Source of the DNA: Prosthecomicrobium sp. N25
Lineage (GTDB): Bacteria; Pseudomonadota; Alphaproteobacteria; Rhizobiales; Ancalomicrobiaceae
Reading direction: 5' to 3'
Assembly: GCF_037203705.1 (NCBI RefSeq)
Contig: NZ_JBBCAT010000001.1
Span: forward strand, 3,011,418-3,075,417
Length of the DNA: 64,000 nt
A model generated the notes under the pieces. It did not search any database. It worked only from the letters and a program-made list of their open reading frames with translations, and had not been told where the DNA came from. Positions within the stretch are counted from its first letter, which is position 1, and each line of letters begins with the position of its first letter. This document shows positions 29,182 through 40,178 of this stretch, piece after piece. Position numbers and translations under genes: made by a program.

Positions 29182-29889
29182 ATGCTCACCCGCAAGCAAC
29201 TCGAGCTCCTGATGTTCATCCACGAACGCCTGAAGGAAACGGGCGTGCCTCCCTCCTTCGACGAGATGAAGGACGCGCTGGACCTCAAGTCGAAGTCCGG
29301 CATCCACCGGCTGATCACAGCGCTCGAGGAGCGCGGCTTCATCCGCCGCCTGCCGAACCGCGCCCGTGCGCTCGAGGTGGTGCGGCTCCCCGACTCGGTC
29401 GCGCCGAGCCTCGCGGCAGCCCGCAACGGCAAGGCCTTCGCGCCTTCCGTGATCGAGGGAAGCCTCGGCAGGCAACGCCCGGTCGGCTCCGGCGACGACA
29501 AGAACGGCGCGGTCTCCATCCCGGTGATGGGGCGCATCGCCGCCGGCACCCCGATCTCGGCGATCCAGAACTACACCCACGCGATCCCCGTCCCGGCGGA
29601 CCTCATCGCCGGCGGCGAGCACTTCGCCCTGGAGGTGCGCGGGGACTCCATGATCGAGGCCGGCATTCTCGACGGCGACACCGTGGTCATCAAGCGTGCC
29701 GACGGCGCCGACACCGGCGACATCGTGGTGGCGCTGGTGGACGACGAGGAGGCGACGCTGAAGCGCCTGCGCAAGCGGGGGGCGTCGATCGCCCTGGAGG
29801 CCGCCAATCCGGCCTACGAGACCCGCATCTTCGGACCCGATCGCGTCAAGATCCAGGGCAAGCTCGTCGGCCTCATCCGCCGCTACTGA
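29182..29889 (+). CDS. lexA: SOS repressor LexA
   Basis: LexA represses DNA-damage genes and self-cleaves when RecA is activated. The 235-residue protein has the N-terminal winged helix (1-70; [17 protein letters not shown]), the cleavage site Ala121-Gly122 in GRIAAGTPI, and the Ser-Lys dyad Ser156 (GDSMIEAG) and Lys194 (EATLKRLRK). A linker of about 40 residues between the domains is longer than in E. coli, which is normal for the alphaproteobacterial type. AGGA precedes the ATG. A LexA operator in its own promoter shows autoregulation. Confidence 0.97.
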   Translation: MLTRKQLELLMFIHERLKETGVPPSFDEMKDALDLKSKSGIHRLITALEERGFIRRLPNRARALEVVRLPDSVAPSLAAARNGKAFAPSVIEGSLGRQRPVGSGDDKNGAVSIPVMGRIAAGTPISAIQNYTHAIPVPADLIAGGEHFALEVRGDSMIEAGILDGDTVVIKRADGADTGDIVVALVDDEEATLKRLRKRGASIALEAANPAYETRIFGPDRVKIQGKLVGLIRRY

Positions 29890-29927
29890 CCGGATCGGCC
29901 ACGCGGCCCTCCGATTGCCGGAATTCC

Positions 29928-32504
29928 TCAGTCCGACACGCCCGGGTCGCGGCCGTCTCCGTCGTCGTCCGGCAGCAGGGACGGCGCCCCGGAGGGTGCC
30001 GGCCGAAGGGCGGTGCCGGCCCGGCCGGGACGGTGCCCGTCGGCTGCGGGACCGGCCGGTTGCGTCACACGACCGGTCACCGGCGCGGGCGCCCCCGCCG
30101 GCTCGGCCGTACGCGAACCGGTGGTGGCCGGAGCGGGCGGCGGCGGGCGGGCGTTCCAGGGCCGGGTCCGGCCCGCGACAGCGGGCTGAAGCGAAGCCGG
30201 CAAGGGCGCCACCGCCGAGGGCGTCCCCGGCACGGAAGGGCCCTGCGCTCCGGCCGGCGGGCCGTTGGCCGGACGGGCGGGCCAGCCGAGCGCGAGGCCG
30301 CCGGTCTCCGCCAGGACGGCGCGGTCGACGACGACGGTCAGCGCCCGGCAGCCGGGCGGGGCGTCCAGGCGGGTGACCACGATCGCGGCCCGGCGGCAGT
30401 CCTCGTCGAAGGCACGCGGATCACGGACGACGGCAAGAACGCGGGGCCGCGTCCCGGGGGAGGCCACATGGATCGCGCAGCCGAACGGATCGCACTGCCA
30501 GCCCGCCGCCAGGGCGGGGTCGCGGACGGCGCGCGGGTCGGCGTCTGCGGCGAGCCAGACCTGCGCGGCGAATCGCGCCCGCGCCGCGTCGAGCACCGCC
30601 AGGCGCCCGTCGCCACCCCTCACGGCGATCGGCTCGGCATCCGCGCCGACGAGAATGTCCGGAGCCTGCGCGAAGGGAGCGACCGCCACAGCGGCTGCCG
30701 CCGGAACGAGGCCGAGGAGACGCCAGCGACGGGTCCAAAGCGTCAGCCAGAGGATCGCCGCGACGGCGAGCGGCAGGGCCGCCGGATGGATGCGCCCGAT
30801 CAGCCCCTCGCCGCCCGGCAGGCCGGCGACCTCGCTCGCGACCGCCAGCATGGCCTCGATCCCCATCCCCATGAGGACGAGGGGCCAGGACTCCAGGCCG
30901 AACGGCATGGCCAGCATGGCCAGGAGCGCCATCGGCATCACGATCGTGCCGACGACCGGCAGCACCAGCATGTTGGCGAGGACGCCGTAGGGCGCCGCGC
31001 GGTGGAACTCCGCCGCCACGACGGGAGCCGTCGCGAGGCCGGCCACGACCGACGAGAAGGCGAGCCCCGTCACGTGCGCGGCGAGCCAGCGCAGGAGCCG
31101 ACCGGCCGGGCCGGCCAGCGGGTTCACCAGGCGGGTCGGGTCGCGCGGGCGGTCGCGCCAGACCTCGTAGGCGGCCACGAGCGCGAGCACCGCCAGGAAC
31201 GACATCAGGAACCCGGGCTCGGCCACCGCATGGGGTTCGAAGGCCAGGATCGCCAGCGCCGAGACCGCGACCGTGCGCTGAGTCAGGGCGGGTCGGTCCG
31301 CCAGGACGGCCAGCAGGCCGACCGCGAACATGATGTAGGACCGGTCCGTCGCCACGCCGCCGCCGGAGATCAGCAGGTAGCCGGTGACGGCCGCGAAGGC
31401 CGCGACCGCGGCCACCTTCTTCACCGGGATGCGCAGCGCCAGTCCGGGGACGAGCGCCAGCAGCAGGCGGACGGCAGCGAGCACCGTGCCGCCGACCAGG
31501 ACCATGTGCAGGCCCGAGATCGAGATGATGTGCGAGAGCCCCGAGGCGCGCATGGCCTCCTGGTCTGCCTCCGGGACGGCGCGGCTCTCGCCCACGATCA
31601 GGGCGGCCGCCATCGCGCCCGCCCGCCCCGGCAGGGCCTGCCGGATCCGCTCGGCGATGTCGTGGCGCAGTGTCGCGACCCCGGCGGCGAGGCGCAACGC
31701 GCCGGGCGGCGGCCCGAGATCCTGGCGCTCCACCCGGCCGAGGACGAAGCCCGAGGCCCCGCGCCCCTCGAAATAGGCCCGCCGGGCGAAGTCGTAGCCG
31801 CCCGGCAGCACGGGGCCGTCGGGCGGCCGAAGCCGGGCGAGGAAGCGCACCCCCTCCCCGATCCGCGCCCCGCCGTCGCGCCCCCGGGCGGCCGTCGCGG
31901 CAATCCGCTTCGGCCATTCCGCCGGCGCCGGCCCGCGGGTCTCCATGGATTGCACCGCGACCAAGAGGCGCGTGCCGCCGTTCGCCGTCCCCTCCGCCTC
32001 CTCGACCCAGCCCGTGACCGTGACGGTCCGCTCGCGGTCGAGCCGCGGCGCCGCGACGGCCAGGCTCTCCAGCTTGCCGGCAAAGAGCCCCGCAGCGGCC
32101 ATCGCGGCGAGCACCAGGACGCGCGCGTCGCGCCCGCGCTGCCGCGCCGTCAGGGCGGCAGCCGCGAACCCGACCGCCACGATGGCCAGGGCCCAGGCCT
32201 GCGGCTCCTGCGGCAGCTTCAGGTAGCCGAGGGCGCCGAGCCCGAAGGCGACCACCGCCCAGGGAAACCCGGCTCCCCTGTCGAGTTCGGCCGCCAGCGT
32301 GTCGGCGATCCGCTCGCGCAGGAGAGAGGCCTCCAGCGCGATCCGGCGCGCGCCTCCCGGGACCGCGAACGCGGCAACGGACCTCCGCCGCCGGCTCCGC
32401 ACGGAACCGGCGTCCTCTCTCCCGTCTGTATCCACCGGCGAGCCCCCCGGCTCCCCGCGGAAGCCCTCCACGCGGCCCCCTTGCTTACTTTTCGGCGAAC
32501 CCAT
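29928..32504 (-). CDS. comEC: ComEC/Rec2 family DNA uptake channel protein
   Basis: An 858-residue inner-membrane protein of the ComEC family, which passes single-stranded DNA into the cytoplasm during transformation. Order: cytosolic start, hydrophobic N-terminal helices, the DUF4131/OB-like periplasmic domain (about 120-250), and the Competence domain with AAALIVGESRAVPEADQ and SGLSHIISISGLHM (about 285-320) and many helices. The C-terminal region after the last helix lacks the HxHxDH metallo-beta-lactamase motif and ends in a Pro/Ala-rich tail. Start ATG 32504 is inferred; the frame extends upstream into gltX antisense. It is convergent with lexA and divergent from gltX. Confidence 0.85.
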   Translation of the reverse strand: MGSPKSKQGGRVEGFRGEPGGSPVDTDGREDAGSVRSRRRRSVAAFAVPGGARRIALEASLLRERIADTLAAELDRGAGFPWAVVAFGLGALGYLKLPQEPQAWALAIVAVGFAAAALTARQRGRDARVLVLAAMAAAGLFAGKLESLAVAAPRLDRERTVTVTGWVEEAEGTANGGTRLLVAVQSMETRGPAPAEWPKRIAATAARGRDGGARIGEGVRFLARLRPPDGPVLPGGYDFARRAYFEGRGASGFVLGRVERQDLGPPPGALRLAAGVATLRHDIAERIRQALPGRAGAMAAALIVGESRAVPEADQEAMRASGLSHIISISGLHMVLVGGTVLAAVRLLLALVPGLALRIPVKKVAAVAAFAAVTGYLLISGGGVATDRSYIMFAVGLLAVLADRPALTQRTVAVSALAILAFEPHAVAEPGFLMSFLAVLALVAAYEVWRDRPRDPTRLVNPLAGPAGRLLRWLAAHVTGLAFSSVVAGLATAPVVAAEFHRAAPYGVLANMLVLPVVGTIVMPMALLAMLAMPFGLESWPLVLMGMGIEAMLAVASEVAGLPGGEGLIGRIHPAALPLAVAAILWLTLWTRRWRLLGLVPAAAAVAVAPFAQAPDILVGADAEPIAVRGGDGRLAVLDAARARFAAQVWLAADADPRAVRDPALAAGWQCDPFGCAIHVASPGTRPRVLAVVRDPRAFDEDCRRAAIVVTRLDAPPGCRALTVVVDRAVLAETGGLALGWPARPANGPPAGAQGPSVPGTPSAVAPLPASLQPAVAGRTRPWNARPPPPAPATTGSRTAEPAGAPAPVTGRVTQPAGPAADGHRPGRAGTALRPAPSGAPSLLPDDDGDGRDPGVSD

Positions 32505-32509
32505 GCTAC
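32481..32509 (+). promoter_or_regulatory. possible gltX promoter
   Basis: TTGCTT (32481-32486), a 17-base spacer and TGCTAC (32504-32509) precede gltX by 62 bases. The -10 is imperfect. It overlaps the comEC start codon on the other strand. Confidence 0.4.
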
Positions 32510-32571
32510 AGGAACCGCCCTCATCGTGACCACCGGCCCGGGCCCGACCCGGCCGAAGACCCGGACCTCCC

Positions 32572-33996
32572 ATGGCTGATCCCGTCGTCACCCGCTTCGC
32601 CCCGTCGCCGACTGGCTTTCTCCACATCGGCGGCGCGCGCACGGCGCTGTTCAACTGGCTCTTCGCGCGCCACACGGGCGGCAAGATGCTGCTGCGCATC
32701 GAGGACACGGACCGGGAGCGCTCCACCGAGGCGGCCATCGAGGCGATCCTGGACGGCCTGCGCTGGCTCGGGCTGGACTGGGACGGCGAACTGACCTTCC
32801 AGTTCGCACGCATGCACCGCCACGCCGAGGTCGCCCACGAGCTCCTGGCGCGCGGCATGGCCTATCGCTGCTACGCCTCTCAGGCCGAGCTCGAAGAGAT
32901 GCGCGAGACCGCCATGAAGGAGGGCCGCCCGCCCCGCTACGACGGCCGCTGGCGTAACCGGTCGCCCGAGGAGGCGCCGGCGGGCGTCAAGCCGGTGATC
33001 CGCTTGCGCGCGCCCCAGGAGGGCGAGACCGTCATCGACGACGTGGTGCAGGGCCGCGTGGTCTTCCGCAACGACGTGCTCGACGACTTCGTGCTGCTGC
33101 GCTCCGACGGGACGCCGACCTACATGCTGGCGGTGGTCGTCGACGACCACGACATGAGCGTCACCCACATCATCCGGGGCGACGACCACCTGACCAACGC
33201 TGCGCGGCAGACCCAGATCTACCGCGCGATGGGCTGGGACGTGCCGTCCATGGCCCACATTCCGCTGATCCACGGGCCGGACGGCGCGAAGCTCTCCAAG
33301 CGCCACGGCGCGCTCGGCGTGGACGCCTACCGGGCCATGGGCTACCTGCCGGAGGCCATGCGGAACTACCTTTCGCGCCTCGGCTGGAGCCACGGCGACG
33401 ACGAGATCTTCTCGACCGCGGAGGCGGTCGGCTGGTTCGACCCGAAGGACATCAACAAGGGCGCGGCCCGCTTCGACTTCGCCAAGCTGGAACACCTGAA
33501 CGGCATCTGGATCCGGCGCACCGACGACGACGAACTTGTCCGCCTCGCGCTCGATCTCCTGCCCCACATCCCGAACGGCGCCGAGTTCGCGCGCCTGGCG
33601 TCGGAGCCGGGGCTCGGCCAGTTCCGGGCCGCCATGCCGGGGCTGAAGGAGCGCGCCCGGACGCTCCTGGAACTTCTCGATGGCGCCCGCTTCCTCATCG
33701 CCGACCGGCCGCTCGCGCTCGACGACAAGGCAACGGCGCTCCTCGACGAGGCTGGCCGGCGCACGCTCGCCGGGCTCGCGGCGCGACTGGAAGGCCTGAA
33801 CGCCTGGACGGTGGAGACGACGGAGGCCGCGGTCCGCGCCTTCGCGGAGGCGGAGGGGCTGAAGCTCGGCAAGGCGGCGCAGCCGCTGCGCGCCGCGCTG
33901 ACCGGACGCTCGACCTCGCCGGGCATCTTCGACGTTCTGGCCGTTCTCGGCCGCGAGGAGAGCCTTGCCCGCATCAGGGAGCAGGTCCGCGACTGA
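32572..33996 (+). CDS. gltX: glutamyl-tRNA synthetase
   Basis: GltX charges tRNA-Glu (and often tRNA-Gln in alphaproteobacteria, which then use GatCAB). The 474-residue class I synthetase has the HIGH motif as FLHIG (16-20), PSPTG before it, and KMSKS as KLSKR (240-244). The C-terminal anticodon-binding domain follows, with the [17 protein letters not shown] region. The gene lies between comEC and gltA, the conserved order. The start is the first in-frame [18 protein letters not shown]. Confidence 0.97.
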   Translation: MADPVVTRFAPSPTGFLHIGGARTALFNWLFARHTGGKMLLRIEDTDRERSTEAAIEAILDGLRWLGLDWDGELTFQFARMHRHAEVAHELLARGMAYRCYASQAELEEMRETAMKEGRPPRYDGRWRNRSPEEAPAGVKPVIRLRAPQEGETVIDDVVQGRVVFRNDVLDDFVLLRSDGTPTYMLAVVVDDHDMSVTHIIRGDDHLTNAARQTQIYRAMGWDVPSMAHIPLIHGPDGAKLSKRHGALGVDAYRAMGYLPEAMRNYLSRLGWSHGDDEIFSTAEAVGWFDPKDINKGAARFDFAKLEHLNGIWIRRTDDDELVRLALDLLPHIPNGAEFARLASEPGLGQFRAAMPGLKERARTLLELLDGARFLIADRPLALDDKATALLDEAGRRTLAGLAARLEGLNAWTVETTEAAVRAFAEAEGLKLGKAAQPLRAALTGRSTSPGIFDVLAVLGREESLARIREQVRD

Positions 33997-34230
33997 GTCC
34001 TGCCGCAGCGCACAATTCGAGTGCGCCCGCCGAGGATTTGGGCTAGCTTTTCTTGCGGCACCGCATCATCCCTTCGGCGTGCTTGTGGCGCCACAGCAAA
34101 TGGGCTACGGGTCCGTCTGACGGGTTTCGGCATTCCCCTCCGCGGCTGATCGTCGCGGTTAGGGAGTGATGCTAACGCCTTGAGCCGCCACACCGATGCC
34201 TCCTCGCTCCACCATTCCGGGGGTAGCCGA

Positions 34231-35523
<1,293 letters not shown>

Positions 35524-35544
35524 CCCCCTCGCGGTCGGACTTGC

Positions 35545-35571
35545 CGGGGGCGCCAGGGGCGCCCCCGTTTT
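35545..35571 (+). terminator. gltA intrinsic terminator
   Basis: A perfect 10-bp stem CGGGGGCGCC/GGCGCCCCCG with an AGG loop, followed by TTTTCG, lies 21 bases after the gltA stop. Confidence 0.92.
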
Positions 35572-35603
35572 CGTGCCGGCGCCGGCCCGCAGCGGACCCT
35601 GCC

Positions 35604-36797
35604 CTACCCGGGTTGCCGGCGCGCGGCCTGAAGGACGGCCGCCGCGGCCGCGTCCGCGGGCTTCTGCCCGTCCGGCAGGCGCATGAGGTCGTCGAGACGG
35701 TCGAAGAGCGCGAGCTGGCTGTCCCGTGCGGGGCCGCCCCGCAGGAGCTCGGCCACGGCGCCCGCCAGGGCCGCCGGCGTCGCCGCCTCGTCGATGAACT
35801 CCGGCACCGCCGCCTCCCCGGCGATCAGGTTCGGCAGCACCACCGAGCGCACCCGGATCACCCCCTCCAGGCCCTTGGGAACACGAACCAGCCGCTTGGC
35901 GCGCCGGCCGAGCCAGTCGAGCCGGTAGGCGACGACCGTCGGCACGCGGGCGAGCGCCAGCTCCAGCGTCACCGTTCCCGAAGCCGCCAGGGCCACCTCC
36001 GCATCGCCGAACGCCGCGCGCTTGGCGGCCTCACCGGTCACGATCCGGGGTCGAACCGGCCAGGCGGCCGCCAGCCGCTCGATCTCGCCGAGCAGGTGCG
36101 GTACGGCCGGAAGCGTCGCCTCCACCGGCCCGACTTCGGTGCGGAGCCGGTCGATCACCGCCCCGAACAGGGGCATGAGGCGGCCGACCTCCGTGCGGCG
36201 GCTCCCGGGCAGCACGACGAGTTGGCGAATGGCGGGGACCTCGGCCTGCCCGCCAGACCGCTCCGCCCGGATCCCGGCCAGGCTTTCGAGCGCCGGATGG
36301 CCGACATAGACGGTCGGCGGCCCGCCGAGGATGCGGTGCACCTCCGGCTCGAAGGGCAGCACGGCCAGGAGCCGGTCGCAGAAGGCGGCGAGCTTGCGCG
36401 CCCGCCCTGGCCGCCAGGCCCAGACCGTCGGCGAGACGTAGACGACGATCGGCAGGTCCGGCCGCACCGCCCGCACCCGCCGCGCCACGCGCCGGCAGAA
36501 ATCCGGACTGTCGATCAGCACGAGCACGTCCGGCCGGGCCGCCAGGACGGCCGCCGCGGTTTCGGCGATGCGCCGCAGAAGCAGCGGCAGGCGCGCGAGC
36601 ACCGGGCCGATGCCCATGACGGCGATGTCGGACATGGGGAAGAGGCTGGCGAGGCCCGCGGCCGCCATGGCCGGGCCGCCGACCCCCTCGAAGCGGGGCG
36701 AGGGCACCGCCCGCCGCAGGCCGGCCATCAGGCTTGCGCCGAGCTGGTCGCCCGAGGACTCGCCCGCGACCAGGAAGACCTTCAGAGCCTCGGCCAT
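35604..36797 (-). CDS. lpxB: lipid-A-disaccharide synthase LpxB
   Basis: LpxB joins UDP-diacylglucosamine and lipid X to the lipid A disaccharide at the inner face of the membrane. It is a 397-residue GT-B glycosyltransferase, family GT19. Signatures: VAGESSGDQLGASLM near the start, VLIDSPDFCRRVA, YVSPTVWAWRPGRA, LPGSRRTEV, and TVTLELALARVPTVVAY. It begins two bases after the lpxI stop, at the end of the bamA-lpxD-fabZ-lpxA-lpxI-lpxB block. Confidence 0.96.
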   Translation of the reverse strand: MAEALKVFLVAGESSGDQLGASLMAGLRRAVPSPRFEGVGGPAMAAAGLASLFPMSDIAVMGIGPVLARLPLLLRRIAETAAAVLAARPDVLVLIDSPDFCRRVARRVRAVRPDLPIVVYVSPTVWAWRPGRARKLAAFCDRLLAVLPFEPEVHRILGGPPTVYVGHPALESLAGIRAERSGGQAEVPAIRQLVVLPGSRRTEVGRLMPLFGAVIDRLRTEVGPVEATLPAVPHLLGEIERLAAAWPVRPRIVTGEAAKRAAFGDAEVALAASGTVTLELALARVPTVVAYRLDWLGRRAKRLVRVPKGLEGVIRVRSVVLPNLIAGEAAVPEFIDEAATPAALAGAVAELLRGGPARDSQLALFDRLDDLMRLPDGQKPADAAAAAVLQAARRQPG

Positions 36798-36799
36798 GA

Positions 36800-37696
36800 T
36801 CAGCCTCCCGGCGCGCGTTCCGCCTCGTCGGGGAGCGCGAAGCCGAGCACGAACAGGCCGAGCCGGTCCGCCACCTCCGCCAGGATGTCCTGGTCGACGA
36901 TCAGCGTGCGGCCCGCCTCCACGGCAACGCCGGCGAGGCCGGCCGCGGCCGCGTTGCGGATGGTCGCCGGGCCGATCGCGGGCAGGTCGAGCCGGGCGTC
37001 CTGCTGGGGCTTCATGCATTTGACGAGCACGCCGGCCGCCCCGCGCACCCCCTGACCCCGCCGCGCCCGCGCGACGTCCTCCAGGAGCGCATCGGTGCCG
37101 CGCGCATCCTCTCGCCCGATCACCGCCCCGCCCGAGGCGACCACCGCCTGGCCGAGGTCGGAACGCCCGAGCGCCTTGGCGGCGCGGTAGCCGACGAGCA
37201 CGTCGGCGAGGTCCTCGTCGGTCGGCCGGTAGCGGCCGAGCAGACCCGAGCGGGCGAGCAGCCCGGGCGCCACGTCGGCCGGCGAGACGATCCGGAAGCC
37301 GCGCCTCTCGATGATTCGGGCGATCTTGCGCAGCACGCTGTCGTCGCCGTCGCGGAGCATCGACCAGTGGCGCACCACCTCGACCACGCCGGTGAAGTCG
37401 ACCTCCCGCCAGGTCGGCATGCGCCGGTCCGCGAAGGTGCCGAGAAGCAGGATGTCCTGCGCGCCGAAGGTCCTCATCAGCCTGAAGAGCTCGCCGAGCT
37501 GGCCGCGCTTGAGCCAGGCATGGGGGAAATCCTCGATCTCCCGGGAGGCCTCGCCCTCGACGCCGGCGATCATCACCTCGCGGCCCTGCGCCATCGCCTG
37601 CTCGGCGGCGATCAGCGGGAAGTCCCCGCCGCCGGCCAGGATGACCAGCGGCCCGGCCTTCGATGACGGCTCCGTCGCGGCCATCGCCGAAGTCAC
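36800..37696 (-). CDS. lpxI: UDP-2,3-diacylglucosamine diphosphatase LpxI
   Basis: LpxI hydrolyses UDP-2,3-diacylglucosamine to lipid X, replacing LpxH in alphaproteobacteria. The 298-residue protein has the N-terminal domain LVILAGGGDFPLIAAEQA and the DUF1009 C-terminal domain with VASGGAVIGREDARGTDALL (about 190-209) and LVKCMKPQQD. The frame starts with GTG 37696, overlapping the lpxA stop as GTGA; an ATG at 37684 is an alternative (294 residues). The overlap indicates translational coupling. Confidence 0.94.
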   Translation of the reverse strand: MTSAMAATEPSSKAGPLVILAGGGDFPLIAAEQAMAQGREVMIAGVEGEASREIEDFPHAWLKRGQLGELFRLMRTFGAQDILLLGTFADRRMPTWREVDFTGVVEVVRHWSMLRDGDDSVLRKIARIIERRGFRIVSPADVAPGLLARSGLLGRYRPTDEDLADVLVGYRAAKALGRSDLGQAVVASGGAVIGREDARGTDALLEDVARARRGQGVRGAAGVLVKCMKPQQDARLDLPAIGPATIRNAAAAGLAGVAVEAGRTLIVDQDILAEVADRLGLFVLGFALPDEAERAPGG

Positions 37697-38496
37697 CCCT
37701 CGCGGCCGGCGCGCGGCATGCAGAGCGCCCGGTCGCCGCCACCCCGGATGAAGTCGACCACCTCCATGACCAGCGGCTCGGCGGCGAACATGGCGGCCAC
37801 GTCCGCGACCCTCTCCATCAGCGTCCCCTCGTCGGAAAAGAGCATCCGGTAGGCGGCGCGCAGCCGGTGGATGTTCTCCCTCTCGAAGCCGCGCCGGCGC
37901 AGGCCGACGATGTTGAGGCCGCCGAGGCGGGCGCGGTCACCGATCGCGGAGCCGTAGGGGATCAGGTCGTTCTCCAGGCCGGACAGGCCGCCCAGGAACG
38001 AATGCGGTCCGACGCGCACCCACTGGTGCACCGCCGAGAGGCCGCCCAGGATGGCGAAGTCGCCGACGGTCACATGGCCGGCGAGGGTCGCGTTGTTGAC
38101 CAGGATGACGTTGTTGCCGACCCGGCAGTCGTGCGCCACATGGGCGCCCACCATGATGAGGCAGTTCTCCCCGATCGAGGTCAGCATGCCGCCTCCCTCG
38201 GTGCCCGGGTTGATGGTGACCTGCTCGCGGATGACCGTGTTGCGGCCGATCACCACACGGCTCGGCTCGCCCCGGTACTTCAGGTCCTGCGGCGGATGGC
38301 CGATCGACGCGAAGGGGTAGATCTTGCAGCCCGGGCCGATTTCGGTGCGGCCGGCGAGGCTCGCGTGGCTGACCACCTCGACCCCGTCGCCGAGCACGAC
38401 CTCCGGACCGATGACCGAGAAGGGGCCGATCACGACCTCCTCGCCCAGCCGGGCGCCGTCCTCGACGACGGCGGAAGGGTGGATCCGGGCAGCCAT
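37693..38496 (-). CDS. lpxA: UDP-N-acetylglucosamine O-acyltransferase LpxA
   Basis: LpxA makes the first committed step of lipid A synthesis, acylating UDP-GlcNAc from acyl-ACP as a trimer. The 267-residue protein is a left-handed beta-helix built of hexapeptide repeats with the C-terminal helical bundle. The catalytic His122 sits in GAHVAHDC, matching E. coli His125. It begins one base after the fabZ stop and overlaps lpxI by four bases. Confidence 0.97.
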   Translation of the reverse strand: MAARIHPSAVVEDGARLGEEVVIGPFSVIGPEVVLGDGVEVVSHASLAGRTEIGPGCKIYPFASIGHPPQDLKYRGEPSRVVIGRNTVIREQVTINPGTEGGGMLTSIGENCLIMVGAHVAHDCRVGNNVILVNNATLAGHVTVGDFAILGGLSAVHQWVRVGPHSFLGGLSGLENDLIPYGSAIGDRARLGGLNIVGLRRRGFERENIHRLRAAYRMLFSDEGTLMERVADVAAMFAAEPLVMEVVDFIRGGGDRALCMPRAGREG

Positions 38497-38497
38497 C

Positions 38498-38959
38498 TCA
38501 GTCCTTCACCAGCATGGCGCTCACCTCCGCCTCGGCAACGAGCGTATCGCCGACCTTGGCCTCCCCCCGATACCACCACATGTTCGCGCGGTTCTTGAGC
38601 TTGGTCATGTGGTATTCGACACGATCGCCGGGGACGACCGGCTTGCGGAACTTCGCCTTGTCGATGGTCATGAAGTAGACGACGCTCGGCCGCCCGCCGC
38701 CGAGCGCGGCGGCCACGCACATGGCGCCGGCGGTCTGCGCCATGCCCTCGATGAGGAGCACGCCCGGAAAGACCGGCCGCCCCGGGAAATGGCCCTGAAA
38801 CTGCGGTTCGTTGAAGGTGACGTTCTTGATGCCGACGCCGGACCGGTCTCCGTCCATGTCGACGATGCGGTCGACCATGAGGAACGGGTAGCGGTGCGGC
38901 AGCAGCTCGAGCACCTTCAGGATGTCCGCGGCTTCCAATGTGACGGTCGCTTCGCTCAT
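38498..38959 (-). CDS. fabZ: 3-hydroxyacyl-ACP dehydratase FabZ
   Basis: FabZ dehydrates 3-hydroxyacyl-ACP in fatty-acid synthesis. The 153-residue hot-dog-fold protein has [13 protein letters not shown] (20-32) and the active site with His57 ([11 protein letters not shown]) and Glu71 (LIEGMAQ). It lies between lpxD and lpxA, where it competes for the same acyl-ACP pool that LpxA and LpxD use. There are seven bases from the lpxD stop. Confidence 0.97.
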   Translation of the reverse strand: MSEATVTLEAADILKVLELLPHRYPFLMVDRIVDMDGDRSGVGIKNVTFNEPQFQGHFPGRPVFPGVLLIEGMAQTAGAMCVAAALGGGRPSVVYFMTIDKAKFRKPVVPGDRVEYHMTKLKNRANMWWYRGEAKVGDTLVAEAEVSAMLVKD

Positions 38960-38966
38960 CGACGTC

Positions 38967-40046
38967 CTAGCCTTCTTCTTGCTCTTGCCCGCCGGCGGCC
39001 GCCTTGCCGCTCCTCTCGGCGAGGCGCTTCAGGGTGGCGATCTCGCGCGCCCACAGCGCGATCGAACGGGCCGGCGACCCGCCGACGCGGGCGCGCGGCG
39101 CGACGTCCCGCATGACACCCGCCTGGGCGCCGACCTGTGCGCCGGCGCCGATCCGAAGATGTCCGGCGATCCCGACCTGACCGGCGAGGACCACGAAATC
39201 CTCCAGGGTGGTCGAGCCGCTCACGCCGACCTGGCTAACGATCACGCAATGCCGACCGACCACCACGTTGTGGGCGATCTGGACCAGATTGTCGATCTTC
39301 GTGCCCTCGCCGATGATCGTGTCCCGGTTGGCACCGCGGTCGATCGTCGTGTTGGCGCCGATCTCGACGTCGTCCTGCACGACGACCCGCCCGATCTGCG
39401 GCACCTTCTGGTGCCCGCGTGGACCCATGGCGAAGCCGAAGCCGTCCTGGCCGATGCGCACGCCGCCATGGATCACCACGCGGTTCCCGATCAGGGCATG
39501 GATGATGGTCGCATTCGCCCCCACGTGGCCGTTCCGTCCGATGCGCACGTCGTGGCCGATGACCGTGTTGGCGCCGATCACCGTGCCGGTCCCGATCTCG
39601 GCCCGGGCCCCGATCACGGCCCCGGGCTCGATCGTGGCACCGGGCTCGATCCGCGCCGAGGGGTGCACGCGCGCCTCCGCCGAGATCCCGCCCGGCTCGC
39701 CGCCATAGGGCCCCTCCAGCCGGAAGGCGGCGGGAAACAGGCGCGCGAGCACGGTCGCGAAGGCCCGGTAGGGTTCGGCCGTCTCGATCGCGGCCACCTC
39801 GCGCGGAACGCGGCCGACGAATCGCGGATGCACGAGGCAGGCGGTGGCATGCGTCGCCGCGAGCTGGCCGAGATACTTCTGATTGTCCAGGAAGGCGAGG
39901 TCCCCGGATCCCGCCGTGTCGAGCGGCGCGACCCCGGTCACGGTCACGTAGCCGAGGGCCGGATCGACGAGCCGCCCGCCGCACCAGGCGGCGATCTCCT
40001 CCAGGGCGACCGGGCGCGGCACTGCGAAGAATCGGGGATCGGACAT
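38967..40046 (-). CDS. lpxD: UDP-3-O-acylglucosamine N-acyltransferase LpxD
   Basis: LpxD adds the N-linked hydroxyacyl chain to UDP-3-O-acylglucosamine, the third lipid A step. The 359-residue protein has the N-terminal uridine-binding domain (about 1-110) and a left-handed beta-helix with hexapeptide repeats (about 118-320), including the catalytic histidine in [12 protein letters not shown]-terminal coiled helix ends in QEQEEG. It is separated from bamA by 132 bases that contain a terminator-like hairpin, so it may also have its own promoter. Confidence 0.96.
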   Translation of the reverse strand: MSDPRFFAVPRPVALEEIAAWCGGRLVDPALGYVTVTGVAPLDTAGSGDLAFLDNQKYLGQLAATHATACLVHPRFVGRVPREVAAIETAEPYRAFATVLARLFPAAFRLEGPYGGEPGGISAEARVHPSARIEPGATIEPGAVIGARAEIGTGTVIGANTVIGHDVRIGRNGHVGANATIIHALIGNRVVIHGGVRIGQDGFGFAMGPRGHQKVPQIGRVVVQDDVEIGANTTIDRGANRDTIIGEGTKIDNLVQIAHNVVVGRHCVIVSQVGVSGSTTLEDFVVLAGQVGIAGHLRIGAGAQVGAQAGVMRDVAPRARVGGSPARSIALWAREIATLKRLAERSGKAAAGGQEQEEG

Positions 40047-40120
40047 GACGGCCCTGCGGACTAGGGACTCCGCCGGCGACCCGACGGCCCTTCTGGGATG
40101 GCCGTACCACGCCGGCCCCG

Positions 40121-40154
40121 AAACGAAAAGGCCGCCGCGGGAAGCGGCGGCCTT
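40121..40154 (-). terminator. terminator-like hairpin between bamA and lpxD
   Basis: A perfect 11-bp stem AAGGCCGCCGC/GCGGCGGCCTT (40128-40154) with a 5-base loop is followed on the minus strand by TTCGTTTC. It starts 25 bases after the bamA stop and 74 bases before lpxD. Confidence 0.88.
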
Positions 40155-40178
40155 GGAGATCCGGTGCGGGCCGGACGA

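Noticed and set aside
29015-29212. Open frame overlapping the lexA operator and start
   Set aside because: It begins inside the SOS box, has no ribosome site or family similarity, and overlaps lexA in another frame.
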